Positions 31,810 to 43,606 of a DNA stretch of 64,000 bases are shown piece after piece. The stretch's first letter is position 1, and each line of letters opens with the position of its first letter. Under the pieces are notes generated by a model, which saw only the letters and a list, made by a program, of their open reading frames with translations, did no database searches and was not told the DNA's origin. Source of the DNA: Cytospora piceicola (lineage: Eukaryota > Ascomycota > Sordariomycetes > Diaporthales > Cytosporaceae); the NCBI GenBank assembly GCA_023375675.1, contig JALQBC010000003.1:1488001-1552000 (forward strand), written 5' to 3'. A program made the translations under genes and the position numbers.

Positions 31810-34251
31810 ATGGCCTCCAACCTCCCCGAACCAGACCTCTCGGCCCTGACCTCCTCCGAGCAGATCTTCTCCGCCACGGGCGCCGGCGCGCAGTCCTACA
31901 CGCTCCCGCAGATCCGCGCCCTCCACAAGCACATCCATGTCGCCATCGACGACAAGCAGGCCCGCCTGCGCACGCAGGTGGGCGGCAGCTACCGCGAGCT
32001 TCTGGGCACGGCGGACGCCATCGTGCGCATGAGGGGCGAGATGGACGAGGTGCAGGGCCTGCTGGGCAGGATGGGCGCGAGGTGCGGGCGGGGCGTCGTC
32101 GGCGGTAAGGCCGGCGGGCTGGCGAGGTTCGTGGGCGAGGGCGAGGAGGGCAAGAGGGGGAAGGGCCTGGCGGGGGTGGCCAAGGCCAAGGTCCTCGCGG
32201 GCTGTGTGTTGTGTCTCGGGCGGTTCCTGAAGAAGGACAGTGCAGGGGACGGCGCGCAGACTGGGGAGCGGCTCGTGGCTGCTGCCAAGGTCTTGCTACT
32301 GGGGAAGCTCTTGGTGAAGAGCTTTGAGGAGAAGAAGCCTAATGTGGATGTCAAGACTGCGGTCGAGTCCTCTGTGAAGAGCCTGGACAGGCTAAGGAAA
32401 CGGCTTCTACGAGGCATCGACAAGGTACTGGTGACGGTCGGCGAGATTACGAATCGGGACCTCGCCCTCAAGGCCCTCTGCGCCTACAGCCTGGCTACCG
32501 AATGTGGAACCCGTGATGTTATTCGACACTTTCTGGATGTCAGAGGCAATGCTATGGCCTCTGTCTTTGACGTCGAAGAACATAGGAACACCGTGGACGT
32601 GGTAAAGGGGCTGGGGCTGTATACCAAGACCATACTCGACGCACAGTTCCTGGTACCTAGCAAGCTCACCGAGGCTCTAGCATCTCTCAAGAAGGAGACA
32701 CTCCTTTCTGACCCAGCCCTGCGCGGATTGGAAGGCCTAAGACTAGACATTTACGAGCGGTGGTGCGGCGACGAGATTGTGAATCACAAGCCGTCCATGC
32801 GACACGACGACCTCGACGGCAAGCAAGCCGTGGAATTGCTCACGAAGTGGTCTTCTAAGGGCAGCGAAGTTCTTCTTCAGGGGCTGGAAAAGACGCTCGA
32901 GCGGACGACAGAGTTCAAGGGTATCATGGACATGCGGACGGAGGTCCTGCAGCTCTGGATCCGCGATGGCGGGAAGGCCCGCGGTTTCGACCCATCCATA
33001 ATGCTCGACAAGCTGCGACAAACTATCAACACCCACGTCATGGGCGTCTTGGACTCCAAGGTCCACAAACTCCGGCTCGTCGGGTCCGAGGTCGCCGCTA
33101 CCCTCGAGGTCTGGCAGACCGGCGTGACAGACAAACAGCAAGGCCTCTGGGAAACCGACACCCTCGATATGGACCTTCATCATGGCGCGGGCCCGTTCGC
33201 GCATGATGTGATTGCTCGGCTATTTGGGCGAAATGACGCTGTTGCGAGGGCGGTAACGGGGTACATGTCGTGGGCACAGGTCATTGATGATGTGGAAGAA
33301 GTGGTAGATCAGCTGAAGCGGCAAAGGTGGGATAACGATGTGGATGAAATCGAGGACGAAGAGACTATTGAGCAGAGACAGCAGGCCCTGAGCAGGGAGG
33401 ATCCGGTGCAATTGGAGGAGAGGCTACATGCCGCGCTGGACAAGGCTTTCACAGAGCTGGACGAGCAGCTGAAGAAACTATGGAATGCACATAAGGATGG
33501 GGAGAAGAGTGGGAGGATTGCGATGTATCTGCTAAGGATACTGAGGGACATCCGCGCCAAGCTTCCCAAGCTCGATGCCGTGAAGGGGTTCGGCTTGGCA
33601 ATGGTACATGCACTACAGGAGAGGATCGCCGCAACTGTTGCGCTAGATCCTGTGGAGGACTTCACGGCTGATTCACTGACCAGAAAGATGGTTGTTGGTC
33701 GGAGTCTATGGGAAGGGGAGCCAGAGCTGCCGACGTCGCCGTCTCCGGGCGTCTTCCGCCTACTACGCAACCTCACCATGGCCATGGGCGACGCTGGAAC
33801 GGATTTATGGAGTCCTTCAGCTGTATCAGCACTGAAGAGGTTTGTGTGCAAGGAGTTATCTGAGCGGTGGACCAAGGGTTTGGAAACAGATCATGACGAC
33901 AGCAAGTCCATGGCGGAAGACAAGAAGTCAGCTGACGGTAGTGAAAACACCAACAGCGGGAACGCCGACGGCGAGGAGGCGGCTGAAGAAGAAGAAAACA
34001 ACGCGGAGGAAGCCGAAGATGCAGTCATTGCTGGGAAGCTACGAAAGGACCTACTCGTCCAGTGGCTTTTTGATTTAGCCATATTGAGGTGCTCAATCGG
34101 CACCTCTGGGGCTGCCGATGAGCTTAAGGGGCTCGAGGATGCTATCTTGAAGAAGACCGATGTGGACGACACGGCAACGCGGCAACGTCTCAACAAGGCA
34201 TCACTGGAGTTCTGGAAGAGAAGCAGCCTGTTGTTCGGTCTGCTGAGCTAA
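31810..34251 (+). CDS. conserved oligomeric Golgi complex subunit 1 (Cog1)
   Basis: An intronless frame encodes 813 residues. The N terminus carries the Vps51/Cog1 signature region (SYTLPQIRALHKHIHVAIDDK, then LRTQVGGSYRELLGTADAIVRMRGEMDEVQ), predicted to form a coiled coil. The rest is helical, as expected for a CATCHR-family tether. A Glu/Asp-rich low-complexity insert (about residues 705-735, with EEAAEEEENNAEEAEDA) lies before a conserved-looking C-terminal helix block. Cog1 belongs to lobe A of the COG complex, which tethers vesicles for retrograde transport within the Golgi. It ends 86 bp from the tail of the convergent enoyl-CoA isomerase gene, so the two 3' UTRs probably overlap. Confidence 0.88.
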   Translation: MASNLPEPDLSALTSSEQIFSATGAGAQSYTLPQIRALHKHIHVAIDDKQARLRTQVGGSYRELLGTADAIVRMRGEMDEVQGLLGRMGARCGRGVVGGKAGGLARFVGEGEEGKRGKGLAGVAKAKVLAGCVLCLGRFLKKDSAGDGAQTGERLVAAAKVLLLGKLLVKSFEEKKPNVDVKTAVESSVKSLDRLRKRLLRGIDKVLVTVGEITNRDLALKALCAYSLATECGTRDVIRHFLDVRGNAMASVFDVEEHRNTVDVVKGLGLYTKTILDAQFLVPSKLTEALASLKKETLLSDPALRGLEGLRLDIYERWCGDEIVNHKPSMRHDDLDGKQAVELLTKWSSKGSEVLLQGLEKTLERTTEFKGIMDMRTEVLQLWIRDGGKARGFDPSIMLDKLRQTINTHVMGVLDSKVHKLRLVGSEVAATLEVWQTGVTDKQQGLWETDTLDMDLHHGAGPFAHDVIARLFGRNDAVARAVTGYMSWAQVIDDVEEVVDQLKRQRWDNDVDEIEDEETIEQRQQALSREDPVQLEERLHAALDKAFTELDEQLKKLWNAHKDGEKSGRIAMYLLRILRDIRAKLPKLDAVKGFGLAMVHALQERIAATVALDPVEDFTADSLTRKMVVGRSLWEGEPELPTSPSPGVFRLLRNLTMAMGDAGTDLWSPSAVSALKRFVCKELSERWTKGLETDHDDSKSMAEDKKSADGSENTNSGNADGEEAAEEEENNAEEAEDAVIAGKLRKDLLVQWLFDLAILRCSIGTSGAADELKGLEDAILKKTDVDDTATRQRLNKASLEFWKRSSLLFGLLS

Positions 34252-34337
34252 TGAGAAATACAATGCGCCATGTATATATACATCGGCCGCTCAAATACAA
34301 AAGACAGTATAATATGAGGAATAAACCCCGTGAGAGA

Positions 34338-35422
34338 CTATAGCTTGTGTCTCTTTTCGCCGGCTGCAAGCTTTCGGAATTCTTCCTAGATTTGGACACA
34401 GTCGTCAGTCACCTAGGCACCTTCACCTTGAGACAGTCAAGTTACTTAGGGGGTAGGACAAAAAGAGGACAAACCAACCTGAGGTACCCCAGCTACAAAC
34501 CTCTCCAGCCCACCAAGCACCTCCCTCGCGTTCATTGTATCCATGACATCTCTCTCCGGCTGCCTGATAAGCTTCTTAATTCCTAGCAAGCTGTCACCAC
34601 TGAGGTGAGGGCCCAGCCGCTCCTCCACCTCCGTCAGGACCAGGCCCCTGAACTTCTCATCCTCGGTCGGTGCCGTCTCGAACACGGCGTTGACGAACCC
34701 GGCCTCCTTCAGCTCCGCGGCGCTGATCCTCTTGCTCATGATCAGCGCCTCGTTGGCCTTGGCGGGCCCGAGCCTCTGGACCAGTGCCCTCGAGGCCACC
34801 CCCTCGGCGACGAGGCCGAGGGAGCTGAAGGGGGTGAGGAGGAAGGTGTGGGGGGCACAGTAGATAAAGTCCGCGTGCGAGACGAGGGCGGCGGTGAGTC
34901 CTATCACCGGCCCGTTCAGGCCCGCAACGAGGATCTTTGGGTGCGTGTAAAAGGCCTGGGCTATATTTAGGTTGAAAGCGACAAAAGAGCGAAGCCTTTC
35001 CCGCGGTTGTTAGCGGCTTGGTTTAGGGAATCCGGCAAACCTGTGTGCAAGAGGATGAGGCTTACCAGTACGCCCGGATGTCCTCCTCGCCAGGAGGAGC
35101 ACTCTTGGATATGGACACATCGGCGCCGCTGGAATGCGATGTCAGTGTTATCTCCCTATGTAGTATTGAGTGTCTCGGGCCGAGATCACGGGCGAGATTA
35201 ATGGCAGGGCGGGTGGGGGTGTGAAACAGCGTACGCCGAGAAGAATCGCCCCTTGGCCAGTAGGACGGTAATATACACCTCATCGTGTGTCGCGACCTCG
35301 CGGAGTTTCTGAGCCAGGTCGTAATACTGAGGCTGGCTCAGGGCGTTGAGCTTCTTTTCGTTGTCGATCGTGATGGTGGCGATGCGCCCCTTATACTCGA
35401 GCTTTATAACGGAGTCGGCCAT
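34338..35422 (-). CDS. peroxisomal delta3,delta2-enoyl-CoA isomerase (ECI1-like, crotonase family)
   Basis: Complement of 34338-34385, 34488-34995, 35066-35128 and 35235-35422 gives 268 residues; introns are 102, 70 and 106 nt. The crotonase fold shows the oxyanion-forming SAGADVS (formed across the first splice), GLNGPVIGLTAAL, and LGLVAEGVAS. The Glu of that last motif aligns with the catalytic Glu in LGLITEG of yeast Eci1. The last exon is only 48 nt and encodes EEFRKLAAGEKRHKL. If this exon is missed the protein ends in an unrelated read-through of 9 residues. The C-terminal HKL fits a type 1 peroxisome signal; yeast Eci1 ends HRL. Expected role: shifting 3-enoyl-CoA to trans-2-enoyl-CoA so that unsaturated fatty acids can enter beta-oxidation. 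A plain enoyl-CoA hydratase is less likely. Confidence 0.87.
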
Positions 35423-37027
35423 CGTCGTTTGATTGGGACGGGACGATGGGGACAGAAGGGGGCGGGTGGTTGTGGGTTCAGCAGGTTAACCTATGGTAGT
35501 CGTGTCTATATAAACTGCTTCAAACGGGTTCTCAAAACACCGCCAAGGTTATGAGACTCGTGTGAACATGCAATTTGAGCCAGTGCCTAGCTAGATGATA
35601 TTCAACAGAACAATGTGATCACCAAAGCTGGTGAAGTGGTGAGGTGAAGTGGTGAAAGGGAGTTGAAGCTCTCCCCGCGCTTCCACGGGTGAAGTAAACC
35701 CGTACCTCGGCAGTAGTAAATAGATACCTAATTACTTAGGTGGTCTACGTAAATACGCCCGGATATCTGGATATGTCCACTCCCCCATTTTGAAACCCCG
35801 GAACCAAAGTACCATTTTAGTCTTCCTTCACCAGAGTTTTGGATGATCCCTGAAAAACAGGACTGTTGACAAGATCTGGCCGTTGAACCTCTGATAACCA
35901 TCCGGTTAACCTTCCGAGCGAGACTTGTGTCTTTTCCGATGTCTCACCTTTTCGACCTGTCAACATTCTTACAAGCCACACGGGAGTGGAGACCCGAGAG
36001 GAATATTCCAGTGTGCGACATCAATTGATTGTGCAACAGGCCTGGAAAGCATGTTCTTGACAACCTCATTGCCTCAGTGCCGGACTGAGCATGACGTGCC
36101 GTTCGCCTCGCCTGCTGTCCGCTGTCGCTTGAATGTGTCTCCTCAGGCAGTCCGTAGACGATCCCACAAACACACCCGCAACGCCGTCTGGTTGACGACA
36201 TGCCGTTGAGCAAAGACTGAGGCATCACCGGTACCCACCAGTGCTCGCCGGTGTTCGCCAGTACTCACCAGTACTACTGTTCGGTGCCCTATCCAAGGAG
36301 ATCAGCAACTCATGTCTTACCATCTGAGATCTGTACTCGACCATTACAGTCCTTTGGCGAAGCCAGTGGGCCCCACGGTGACTTACAGACTTTTTACAAG
36401 GAGATTGTAGGAGCAAACAGACACTCACGAGTCTCGGTTTATTCTCTTTCGAGAGCGCTGATCACTGAATTCCAAACGATGTACCCACGCTAACATGACC
36501 TCACAGAACACAAGAGCCATGTGCCCAATGGCTGGTCGACGACTCAAGGAATGTATTGGCCATTCTGATCGTCAAAACCTCTTGGGGCGTATGCGGGTGC
36601 TCCCGTGGACCGCAGTTGTCATCTTAACTCGCCCTGGCCGTGCCTGTGTGGTCATGATGATAGACGCGCAACAGGGAGACGTATCTCTCGGTTCAGAATG
36701 ATCTTGGGGCCTGCGAAGGTTCGGAGGTGTTGTGCTCAGATCGTGGGTCTCGAGGATCCGGCATCAATGACGAATACCATCCCTCTGACCTGCTCCGGAT
36801 GCTGCCCTATTCATCCCTCCGATCATCGTCGTGCCCCTACGACGTAAAATGTCTCTAGTGGACATTCTCCTCCCTTCCTCGCCTTCTTCCATGTAGACCC
36901 TGGGAGTGCTTCTTTTTTACCTATATCTTTGCCTTCCTCTGCTGTCTGTGTATCAAGTCCTGTCTGCTTGTCTCTCACGTATCTCCCTTCGCCCTCCTCC
37001 TCCCATCCATCGATTCATACGAGCAAG
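35423..37027. other. divergent promoter region between the isomerase and MCT-like genes
   Basis: 1.6 kb with no supported gene. It includes a GGTGAAGTGGTGA duplication near 35627-35657 and a CACCAGTACTCGCC-like short repeat near 36231-36280. The last ~150 bp before 37028 are CT-rich (CTTCCTCGCC, CCTCCTCCCATCC), as expected for a promoter or leader. Confidence 0.5.
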
Positions 37028-38598
37028 ATGACTTCCGAGAAAACCACACCTAGACAAACCACCTCCATGGTCACTTTGCACACTCCGCCCACTGGCAGTG
37101 AGGATGCTTCGTCTGCCCAAGAGGTCCAGCTCGACGAGATCGAGTTGGTCCAGCAGCTTCACTATCAGCTCGAATGTCTGCCTCCTGCCGACACTGGGAA
37201 GCACGCCTACCTATTCCTTCTGGCATGCTTCATCTTAGAGGCCCTGGTCTGGGGTGAGTGTTTTCCCTTCGCACTGGCATGAGAACTTACACCGCGTTGC
37301 GGCTCTCAACCCGATTCGGTCAGAAATCTCGGTGAAACCAACCTTACTGACCTTTGTCTTATCAAAACCCAGGCTACCCGTTCTGCTTTGGCATTTTCTC
37401 AGATTACTATGCCAGGACGGAACCCTTCAAGGGATCCAGTGCTATCGCTAACATCGGAACGTGCTGTTCTGGATTGATGTACCTGTGCGGATTCCCAGCT
37501 CTCATTCTGAACCGCATGTTTCCACTGTGGGCAAGGTACTCACCGCTGGTCGGCCTGCTCATCGTGTGCGTCGCGCTCGGCGTGAGCGCCTATGCCACCA
37601 CCGTCACCGAACTCATCATTGCCCAAGGTGTCTGCTACGGCATAGGTGGCGCAATCGCCTACATGCCCTGCATCATGTACATTGATGAGTGGTTTGTCAA
37701 GCGCAAGGGCCTGGCGTATGGCATCATGTGGTCGGGCACTGGTCTCGCTGGAGTCATCCTACCCCTCCTCGTCGAGAAGCTGCTCGTGTCCTACGGCTAC
37801 CGGACGACGATGATCATCTGGGCCGTGGTCCTCTTCGGCATCACGGCGCCCCTGGCATGGTACATCAAGCCGCGCATCCCTGCTCTGCCCGTCCGACGTC
37901 TCAAGGCATTCAACCTCCGCTTCTGCCTCTCGCGCCGCTTCATCATGTACCAGCTGTCCAACATGATCGAGTCCATCGGCTTCTACATCCCGGGCATCTT
38001 CGTCCCCATCTTTGCGGCCGACTACCTCGGCGCCAGCGAGTGGTCCTCAGCCCTCTGCATCCTCATCTTCAACATGTCATCCGTGGTCGGCTGCATCGCC
38101 ATAGGCTGGCTGATCGACCAGTTCCACGTCACGACGTGCGTCATGATCTCGACGATAGGGGCCACCCTGGGCACCTTCCTCCTGTGGGGGTGCGCCTTCA
38201 ACATGCCCATGGTCTACATCTACTGCGTGAGCTACGGACTGTCGGCGGGGTCCTTCACCACGACCTGGACCGGCGTCATGAGGGAGATCTCCGGAAAGGA
38301 CAAGCTGAGCACCCCGAGCACGGCCAGCAGCGGTCCCGAGTCGCCCATGGCCGAGTTCACCGGCTCGTACGGCGGGGCCACCGACCCCGTCATGGTCTAC
38401 GTGCTCCTCGCCGCGGGCCGTGGCATCGGCAGTGTCCTCTCGGGCCCCATGAGCCAGGCCATGTACGATGCCTTGGCGTGGAAGGGACAGGCGAGCTTCG
38501 GCTACGGGAGTGGCTACGGGAGTCTGATCGTCTTCACGGGCATCACCGCGCTCGGCTCTGGCATATGCTTCCTGGGGAGGCGGGTTGGGTGGTGCTAA
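37028..38598 (+). CDS. MFS transporter, monocarboxylate-porter-like (MCT/SLC16 type)
   Basis: Exons 37028-37253 and 37373-38598 give 483 residues; the intron is 119 nt. A 65-residue cytosolic N terminus precedes about 12 membrane segments in two halves with a loop between. In the first half the segments include YLFLLACFILEALVWG, IANIGTCCSGLMYLCGFPALIL, LVGLLIVCVALGVSAYA and AQGVCYGIGGAIAYMPCI, and the central loop contains IKPRIPALPVRRLKAFN. Motifs YIDEWFVKRKGLAYGI and GTGLAGVILP are typical of fungal MCT-like carriers. Late in the protein a Ser/Thr/Pro loop (STPSTASSGPESP) separates the last membrane segments, which end at the GRRVGWC tail. It probably moves a small organic acid or a related solute across the plasma membrane; the substrate is unknown. 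Confidence 0.88.
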
Positions 38599-39256
38599 GG
38601 GCGGACGACGCAGTGGTGTGTATCTGTGAGGAGAAAAACTCAGGTGGCCCAGAGGGGACGGTAGGGGACGAGAACGTTTGAGGGTTTGTGTCGTGAGAGT
38701 TTGATGATACGACACCAATTCCCACCGAGGCGGTCTATGTGGTAAAGGCCGTGCAGAGAGGACGAGCGATGTTTGATCAATACAGGACGAAATACCTGCT
38801 AATGTGGCTAGAAACTTTGCGGGGCGCAACTGTTTGTTTGGTGATAGATTTTGGAGGGGCGACTTTCCCACAGCATCATGTGTTCTGCCTTTGATGTTAC
38901 TAAGGCACAAAGTCTGTAGAGCAGAGAGAAAATACAGCAAGCAACTGATTTCCAGCGCATTCCGCAACGACTCTTACTTGTGCACCAGAAATGTGGAGAG
39001 CGAGCGCCGTCAACATAGAACGTTTGAGGTCAAATTTAACATTTTCCTAAATCGGGACGTGAATCTCGCTCATGAGACACTGATAACGAGAATGTCTAGC
39101 CCTCCCTCAATGGGTGTGTCGCACCATCCAATTTTGATTTCCCAGTTTTTATTTTATAACCACACCCCCCTTTTCGAACCGTGTAGCCAGAACGCCGAAA
39201 ACCCAAGAATCTTAACGCGACAAGTCAGAAAAAAAAAAACTTCGCCGCCGTGACTT
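38599..39256. other. convergent 3' intergenic region
   Basis: 658 bp between the tails of the MCT-like gene and the PQ-loop gene, with no coding sequence supported. Confidence 0.55.
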
Positions 39257-40426
39257 CTAGGTCGACCACTCGGACTGGTTCCGCTCCAGGATCGGCCTCT
39301 GATCCCACCTCTCCCCCTCGATGCTCCTCTCCTCGTCGTCACTGTCCTCACTCGCACCGTCATCCCCGCAGTCGTCTCCCTTGCTATACATGAAAAACTG
39401 TATGAACACGCCCATGTCCAGGAACAGCGTACCCACGCTGCCCGCTAGCCACGACAGGTTGAGCAGGATGTACTGCCCGTATATGCTCTTGGCCTCGCCA
39501 GGCCGGCACCCAGTGTCGTCCTCGTAGCACTTGGGGTCGAAGGCGAAGATGGACAGCGCGTAGGTGAGGTTGCCGAGGCAGGCGAACAGGAAGAACAGCA
39601 TGCTGAGGCCCTCGGTCGACTTGCGCCGCCAGTTGAGCAGCAGCTGCGGCAGGCGCGAGCCCAGGTACAGGGCCGCGCAGAGGTACCCGAAGATCTGGCC
39701 CCAGAAGTCGAAGTGGATGGCCTCGGGCGCGCCGTGCTGCTGCTCCTTGTCGGCGCTGTACCGCACGCTCAGCGCCCACCCCGCCACGCCCGCGCCAATC
39801 ACCATGACCACGGCCACTGCGTTCCACGCTACGGCCTGGAGCCTGGTGGCGGGGGGCGGGGGCGCCGCGGAGGGCTCGACGATGGGGACCACAGGGTTTA
39901 CGTGGATGAGACGGTCGGACCAATCTGACCCGCGTCGCTCCAGAAGGCTGGTCCGCTCGTTCGCCGCGAGCCCGTTTCCGTTTTGTTGCCACCCGTTCTC
40001 GTCATGCGCATGTATCTTTATCTTGGGTGTGGGCGGGACGACCTCGTCCTTGAACGTGAAGCCCCTGTAGTAGAAGCATTGCCCCAGCAGGACCACGTCC
40101 GCAATGGTATAGTATATAGCCAGTATAATCATAGTGGGCAGGACGCCCTGGAGCACGGCTCCCAATATGTTGAAGACATCACCGAGGAGCCAGATGATGA
40201 CAAAGTGTAAGGAGAGGCCATCTGCGGCGCGGCGCTGGAAATTCTCGAAGATTTGCGGGCTGAAGACGACGACCCAGCATGCTATGGAGATGGATCTAGA
40301 GAAACAGAGGAAGCACGATTAGGTCTCAGGCTACAAGATCTGTGTATCAAGGGGAGAGATAAAGTACCCGCATATGCCAGATATTGCGTCGATGTCAAGA
40401 TTTAGAAGGGCCGTTGGGGGGGCCAT
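39257..40426 (-). CDS. PQ-loop vacuolar membrane transporter (Ypq/PQLC2 family)
   Basis: Complement of 39257-40295 and 40368-40426 gives 365 residues; the intron is 72 nt. Two PQ-loop repeats are present. The first is VVFSPQIFENFQRRAADGLS (PQ at 33-34) and the second RLPQLLLNWRRKSTEGLSML (near residue 233). Each is followed by the typical membrane segments (FVIIWLLGDVFNILGAVLQG; FFLFACLGNLTYALSIFAF), about seven in all. A ~100-residue hydrophilic insert with LLERRG lies between the repeats and may contain an acidic dileucine-type vacuolar sorting signal. The C-terminal tail is acidic (DDGASEDSDDEE). The family exports basic amino acids from the vacuole or lysosome. Residue details specific to substrate were not checked. 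Confidence 0.9.
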
Positions 40427-42276
40427 GACTGCGGACTCGATGGTGGAACAAGACTGGCTGGTACGGTCGGATGGTGTGAGACAGGAGGAATGATGCAATT
40501 GGGTGATTGGGGGCGCGAAAGGGCCTAAGCAAACAAGTCCAAAGCACGGGTTATATGAGGACGGCATGAAAAGTGACTCGTGGAGAGGAGCGTTTTCGGC
40601 AGGTTTTTTTTCCCTCCCTGTCGAATAAGGTTTGTCGGTGACGCACCAGCGTACCAGATTGACCAACCTCCGACCCCGGCTAGCTGAGACCCACCAGAAT
40701 TGAGTTGCCGCTAAAGGATTGACAAGTCTGGGGTAGCCGGCCGGAATCGTGGGGAAGGCGGCAGGGCGGGTCCCCTCCTGCAGGTCCGGATCTCTTCTTT
40801 CTAGCCCCCTCAGCTGCCAATGATAGTGTAGCTAGTGTAGAGTGACGTTGCACAGAGATCTCGAGCATCTTGTTACTAGTATATATCTAGATAGCTTGGC
40901 TTGACGTAGAGGTTCCACTTCAAAGACATACATCATTGACGTCCCCTCTGGAATAGAAGACACGAGATGACAAACAAGCTCATGAATCGTCTTTCTGCTT
41001 CCCGTACCACAATGCTGGTGACCGCTGTTTAATACCGAACTCAGGCACCCATGGAGAATCCAATGCGCTTCACCTAAAAATACCAAGAGTAAGATCGACA
41101 AAAACCACACACACGACTTCTCTCCAATGTGAGACTGGATATAGATTGGATGTCATATGCCACAGCTTCTGGGAGATTACTCAATTGGGAAGGTCCCACC
41201 ACATAGAAGGCCATTCTACTGCACAATCTGCAACGCAGTATCTAGTATCTAGATGTCACTACCTAGTTCCAGATACAGCCACTGCAGTTTCATCACGTTT
41301 GCGTCTCACTCGAGTTCCGCCAATATTATGGACCCGGTCACAACCAGTCGACCTTCCCTCCAACCAAGACGAACCTTGACGCCGAGGACGACAGCGAGGA
41401 CGACGGCTATGTCCACGTTGACAAGCTATATCCCACTCACGCCAGTGTCTCCATCCCAGTATTGCACTGTCTATTCAAACACCTTCCATGCTGACTTGGG
41501 GAAAATTTTGTCATATAATACTGTTGTCACCCTCTGTGGGTGCCATCTCGTGCCTGTATACTAAGTCTCTTTCCACCCATCGTTCAGTATTGATGTTTTG
41601 GTTCTGATAGTCACTTCTTGTTCACCTCTGTCACTTTCACTGGCCCAACGAAGTCGTGTCAGCGTATCAAAATAGTATGTTGTTTAAAAGCTCCGTCGCT
41701 CTCCACCCAGATCTGTGCACGAGTTCGAGATGTCGCGTTCCTAGGAATTCCGTATCAGCTTGACTATATTACAAGCTACGATCAGTGACCCGCACCTAGG
41801 CATATCAGAGAGGTGATGCTCTTCAAAAAGAAGAATTGTGTTTTAAAGCTGCAAAGATTGAAACTTCACCATGTGCAATGCGAGAGGATGATGATTGATG
41901 CGATTGGTAAAGGTTGGAGTTGTTCGACAATTCGAGGGCCCAGGATCAAATATACATCTCAGGTTCTGATGGTCATATCCATTGCGGCTCACCGGTGCCG
42001 AATCGGCAGTCATGAACCTCGGCGTGCTCGGCATCTAAGAGTCCCCTATTGTTGAGAAAGCTCATTGGAATTAATCAGCAGTCGCCCCTCCAGCCCCACT
42101 ACTCGTCGATGACGATAGGGTTCAACGGCGATGTCTTTGTCTGCTACAGCGCTGTTCGGACGCAGAGACAATTTTGCTTTCCAAAAAACACCCAACAAAC
42201 CCTCGAAAGACAGCAACGGGACAAATAATCCCGGCGCAAACAGATACGACCCTCAGGACAACGCAAGAAGAAGAAC
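40427..42276. other. divergent intergenic region
   Basis: 1.85 kb between the PQ-loop and NADH pyrophosphatase genes with no supported coding sequence. A short frame from 42131 overlaps the presumed leader of the downstream gene and changes frame before 42277, so it is treated as leader. Confidence 0.5.
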
Positions 42277-43606
42277 ATGGGAGCCGCCATCCCCGATCTT
42301 CCAATTCTGGAAGCTGAAGACTCAATGCTGTCCCGCAAGTTTGGGCGCGAGCTCTCGAACTACTTCGCAGGCAGTCCTCTTAACCGCGTGGGATTCTTGC
42401 GAGGCGATCACGTCTTCATGCGCTCGGCCTTCTCACACCCTTCGACTCGGTTCCTCCTCCTGAACGAGCTTGCGCCGTTGGTAGACGAAACAGACGGAAG
42501 CCAGCGCCACCTCGCTTACGTCAAACATGAGGACGTCAAGTCCCTCACGGGCTCTGACCCATACGAGAAGCCCGAGGAGCAGCAAGTGAAGGAGTTCAAT
42601 TCGGAGGAAGTCAAGCCGCTTATCTTGCTGCTCGGCCTGGACGAGGCAAACAAGATCCCGGCATCTGGAAACGATCCCGCATTCGCATACAGAGAGTACA
42701 AGGGGAGGCCGTACTTCGCTGTGGATGTAACACCTCGCGCATCTGGTGCTGAATCGAACAAGATCATTGAGGCAGTGAAGGCAAGGGGATTCTCGTTTTA
42801 CGAGAACCAGAGGCATATGGGTTTGCCCGCAGATGAAGGTGGGTTGTCCTTTCTATTCACAATTCCGCCCCTCCCCCCGGGCTTCGTTGAATGATTTGCT
42901 AACGACTGAGGGTCCAGCTGCTGTATACGCTAACGCCCGGTCTCTGTTCGACTGGAATTCTCGAGTTCCTTTCTGTGCGCAATGTGGACAGCGAACAATG
43001 TCCGTCAACGGTGGAACGAAGCGAGCATGTCCTCCCACCGACATGGCAGGCGGCGTACTGAAGGAGCGCGGGCCGTGCGCATCGCGGAAGGGCGTCTCCA
43101 ACATCAACTTCCCACGGACCGACCCGACCATCATCGTTGCCGTCGTGAGCGCCGATGGGTCAAAGATCCTGCTCGGCCGGAACAAGAGGTTCCCGCCATA
43201 CTGGTACAGCACGCTGGCAGGGTTCCTCGAGCCAGGAGAGTCCATTGAAGAGGCTGTGCGTCGGGAAGTCTGGGAGGAGAGCGGTGTCAAGCTGAGCCGA
43301 GTTGTCATACACAGCTCCCAGCCGTGGCCATTCCCTGCGTCCCTCATGATTGGAGCGATCGCTCAGGCATTGCCAGGCGATGGCGAGCGGATAGATCTCG
43401 GGAACGACCCGGAGCTGGTAGATGCGAAGTGGTACCCTGTGGAGGAAGTCCGGGAGGCGTTGACAACGGGTGTTTCCGGACTGGGCGAACCCGCCCCGCC
43501 GGGATACAAAGAGGGGGGTCTACGGTTGCCGCCTCAGACGGCTATTGCGAACCGTTTGATCACGGCTGTTGTGGAAGGCTTTGTTGGCGACGTGGCTAAG
43601 ATCTGA
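42277..43606 (+). CDS. NADH pyrophosphatase (NPY1/NUDT12-like Nudix hydrolase)
   Basis: Exons 42277-42838 and 42918-43606 give 416 residues; the intron is 79 nt. The N-terminal domain has the conserved start LSRKFGRELSNYFAGSPLNRVGFLR. A zinc-ribbon-like segment follows (FCAQCGQRTMSVNGGTKRACPP), though its second Cys pair is spread out. The Nudix box GFLEPGESIEEAVRREVWEE (residues 289 onward, completed by SGV) has the full Gx5Ex7REVxEExGV pattern. Downstream SSQPWPFPASLMIG is the SQPWPFPxS motif that marks the NADH pyrophosphatase (NudC/NPY1/NUDT12) branch. Expected reaction: NADH to NMNH plus AMP, and in relatives removal of NAD caps from RNA. The C terminus AKI is a possible weak peroxisome signal. 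No ankyrin repeats are present, unlike animal NUDT12. Confidence 0.92.

Noticed and set aside
37689..38681. 330-codon plus-strand frame inside the MCT-like gene
   Set aside because: Same-strand shifted frame of the transporter; His/Arg/Pro-rich and without membrane segments.
38077..38967. 296-codon minus-strand frame over the MCT-like gene
   Set aside because: It lies antisense to a clear transporter coding frame and is Arg/Pro/Gly-rich, as expected for a mirror frame of GC-rich coding sequence. No motif.
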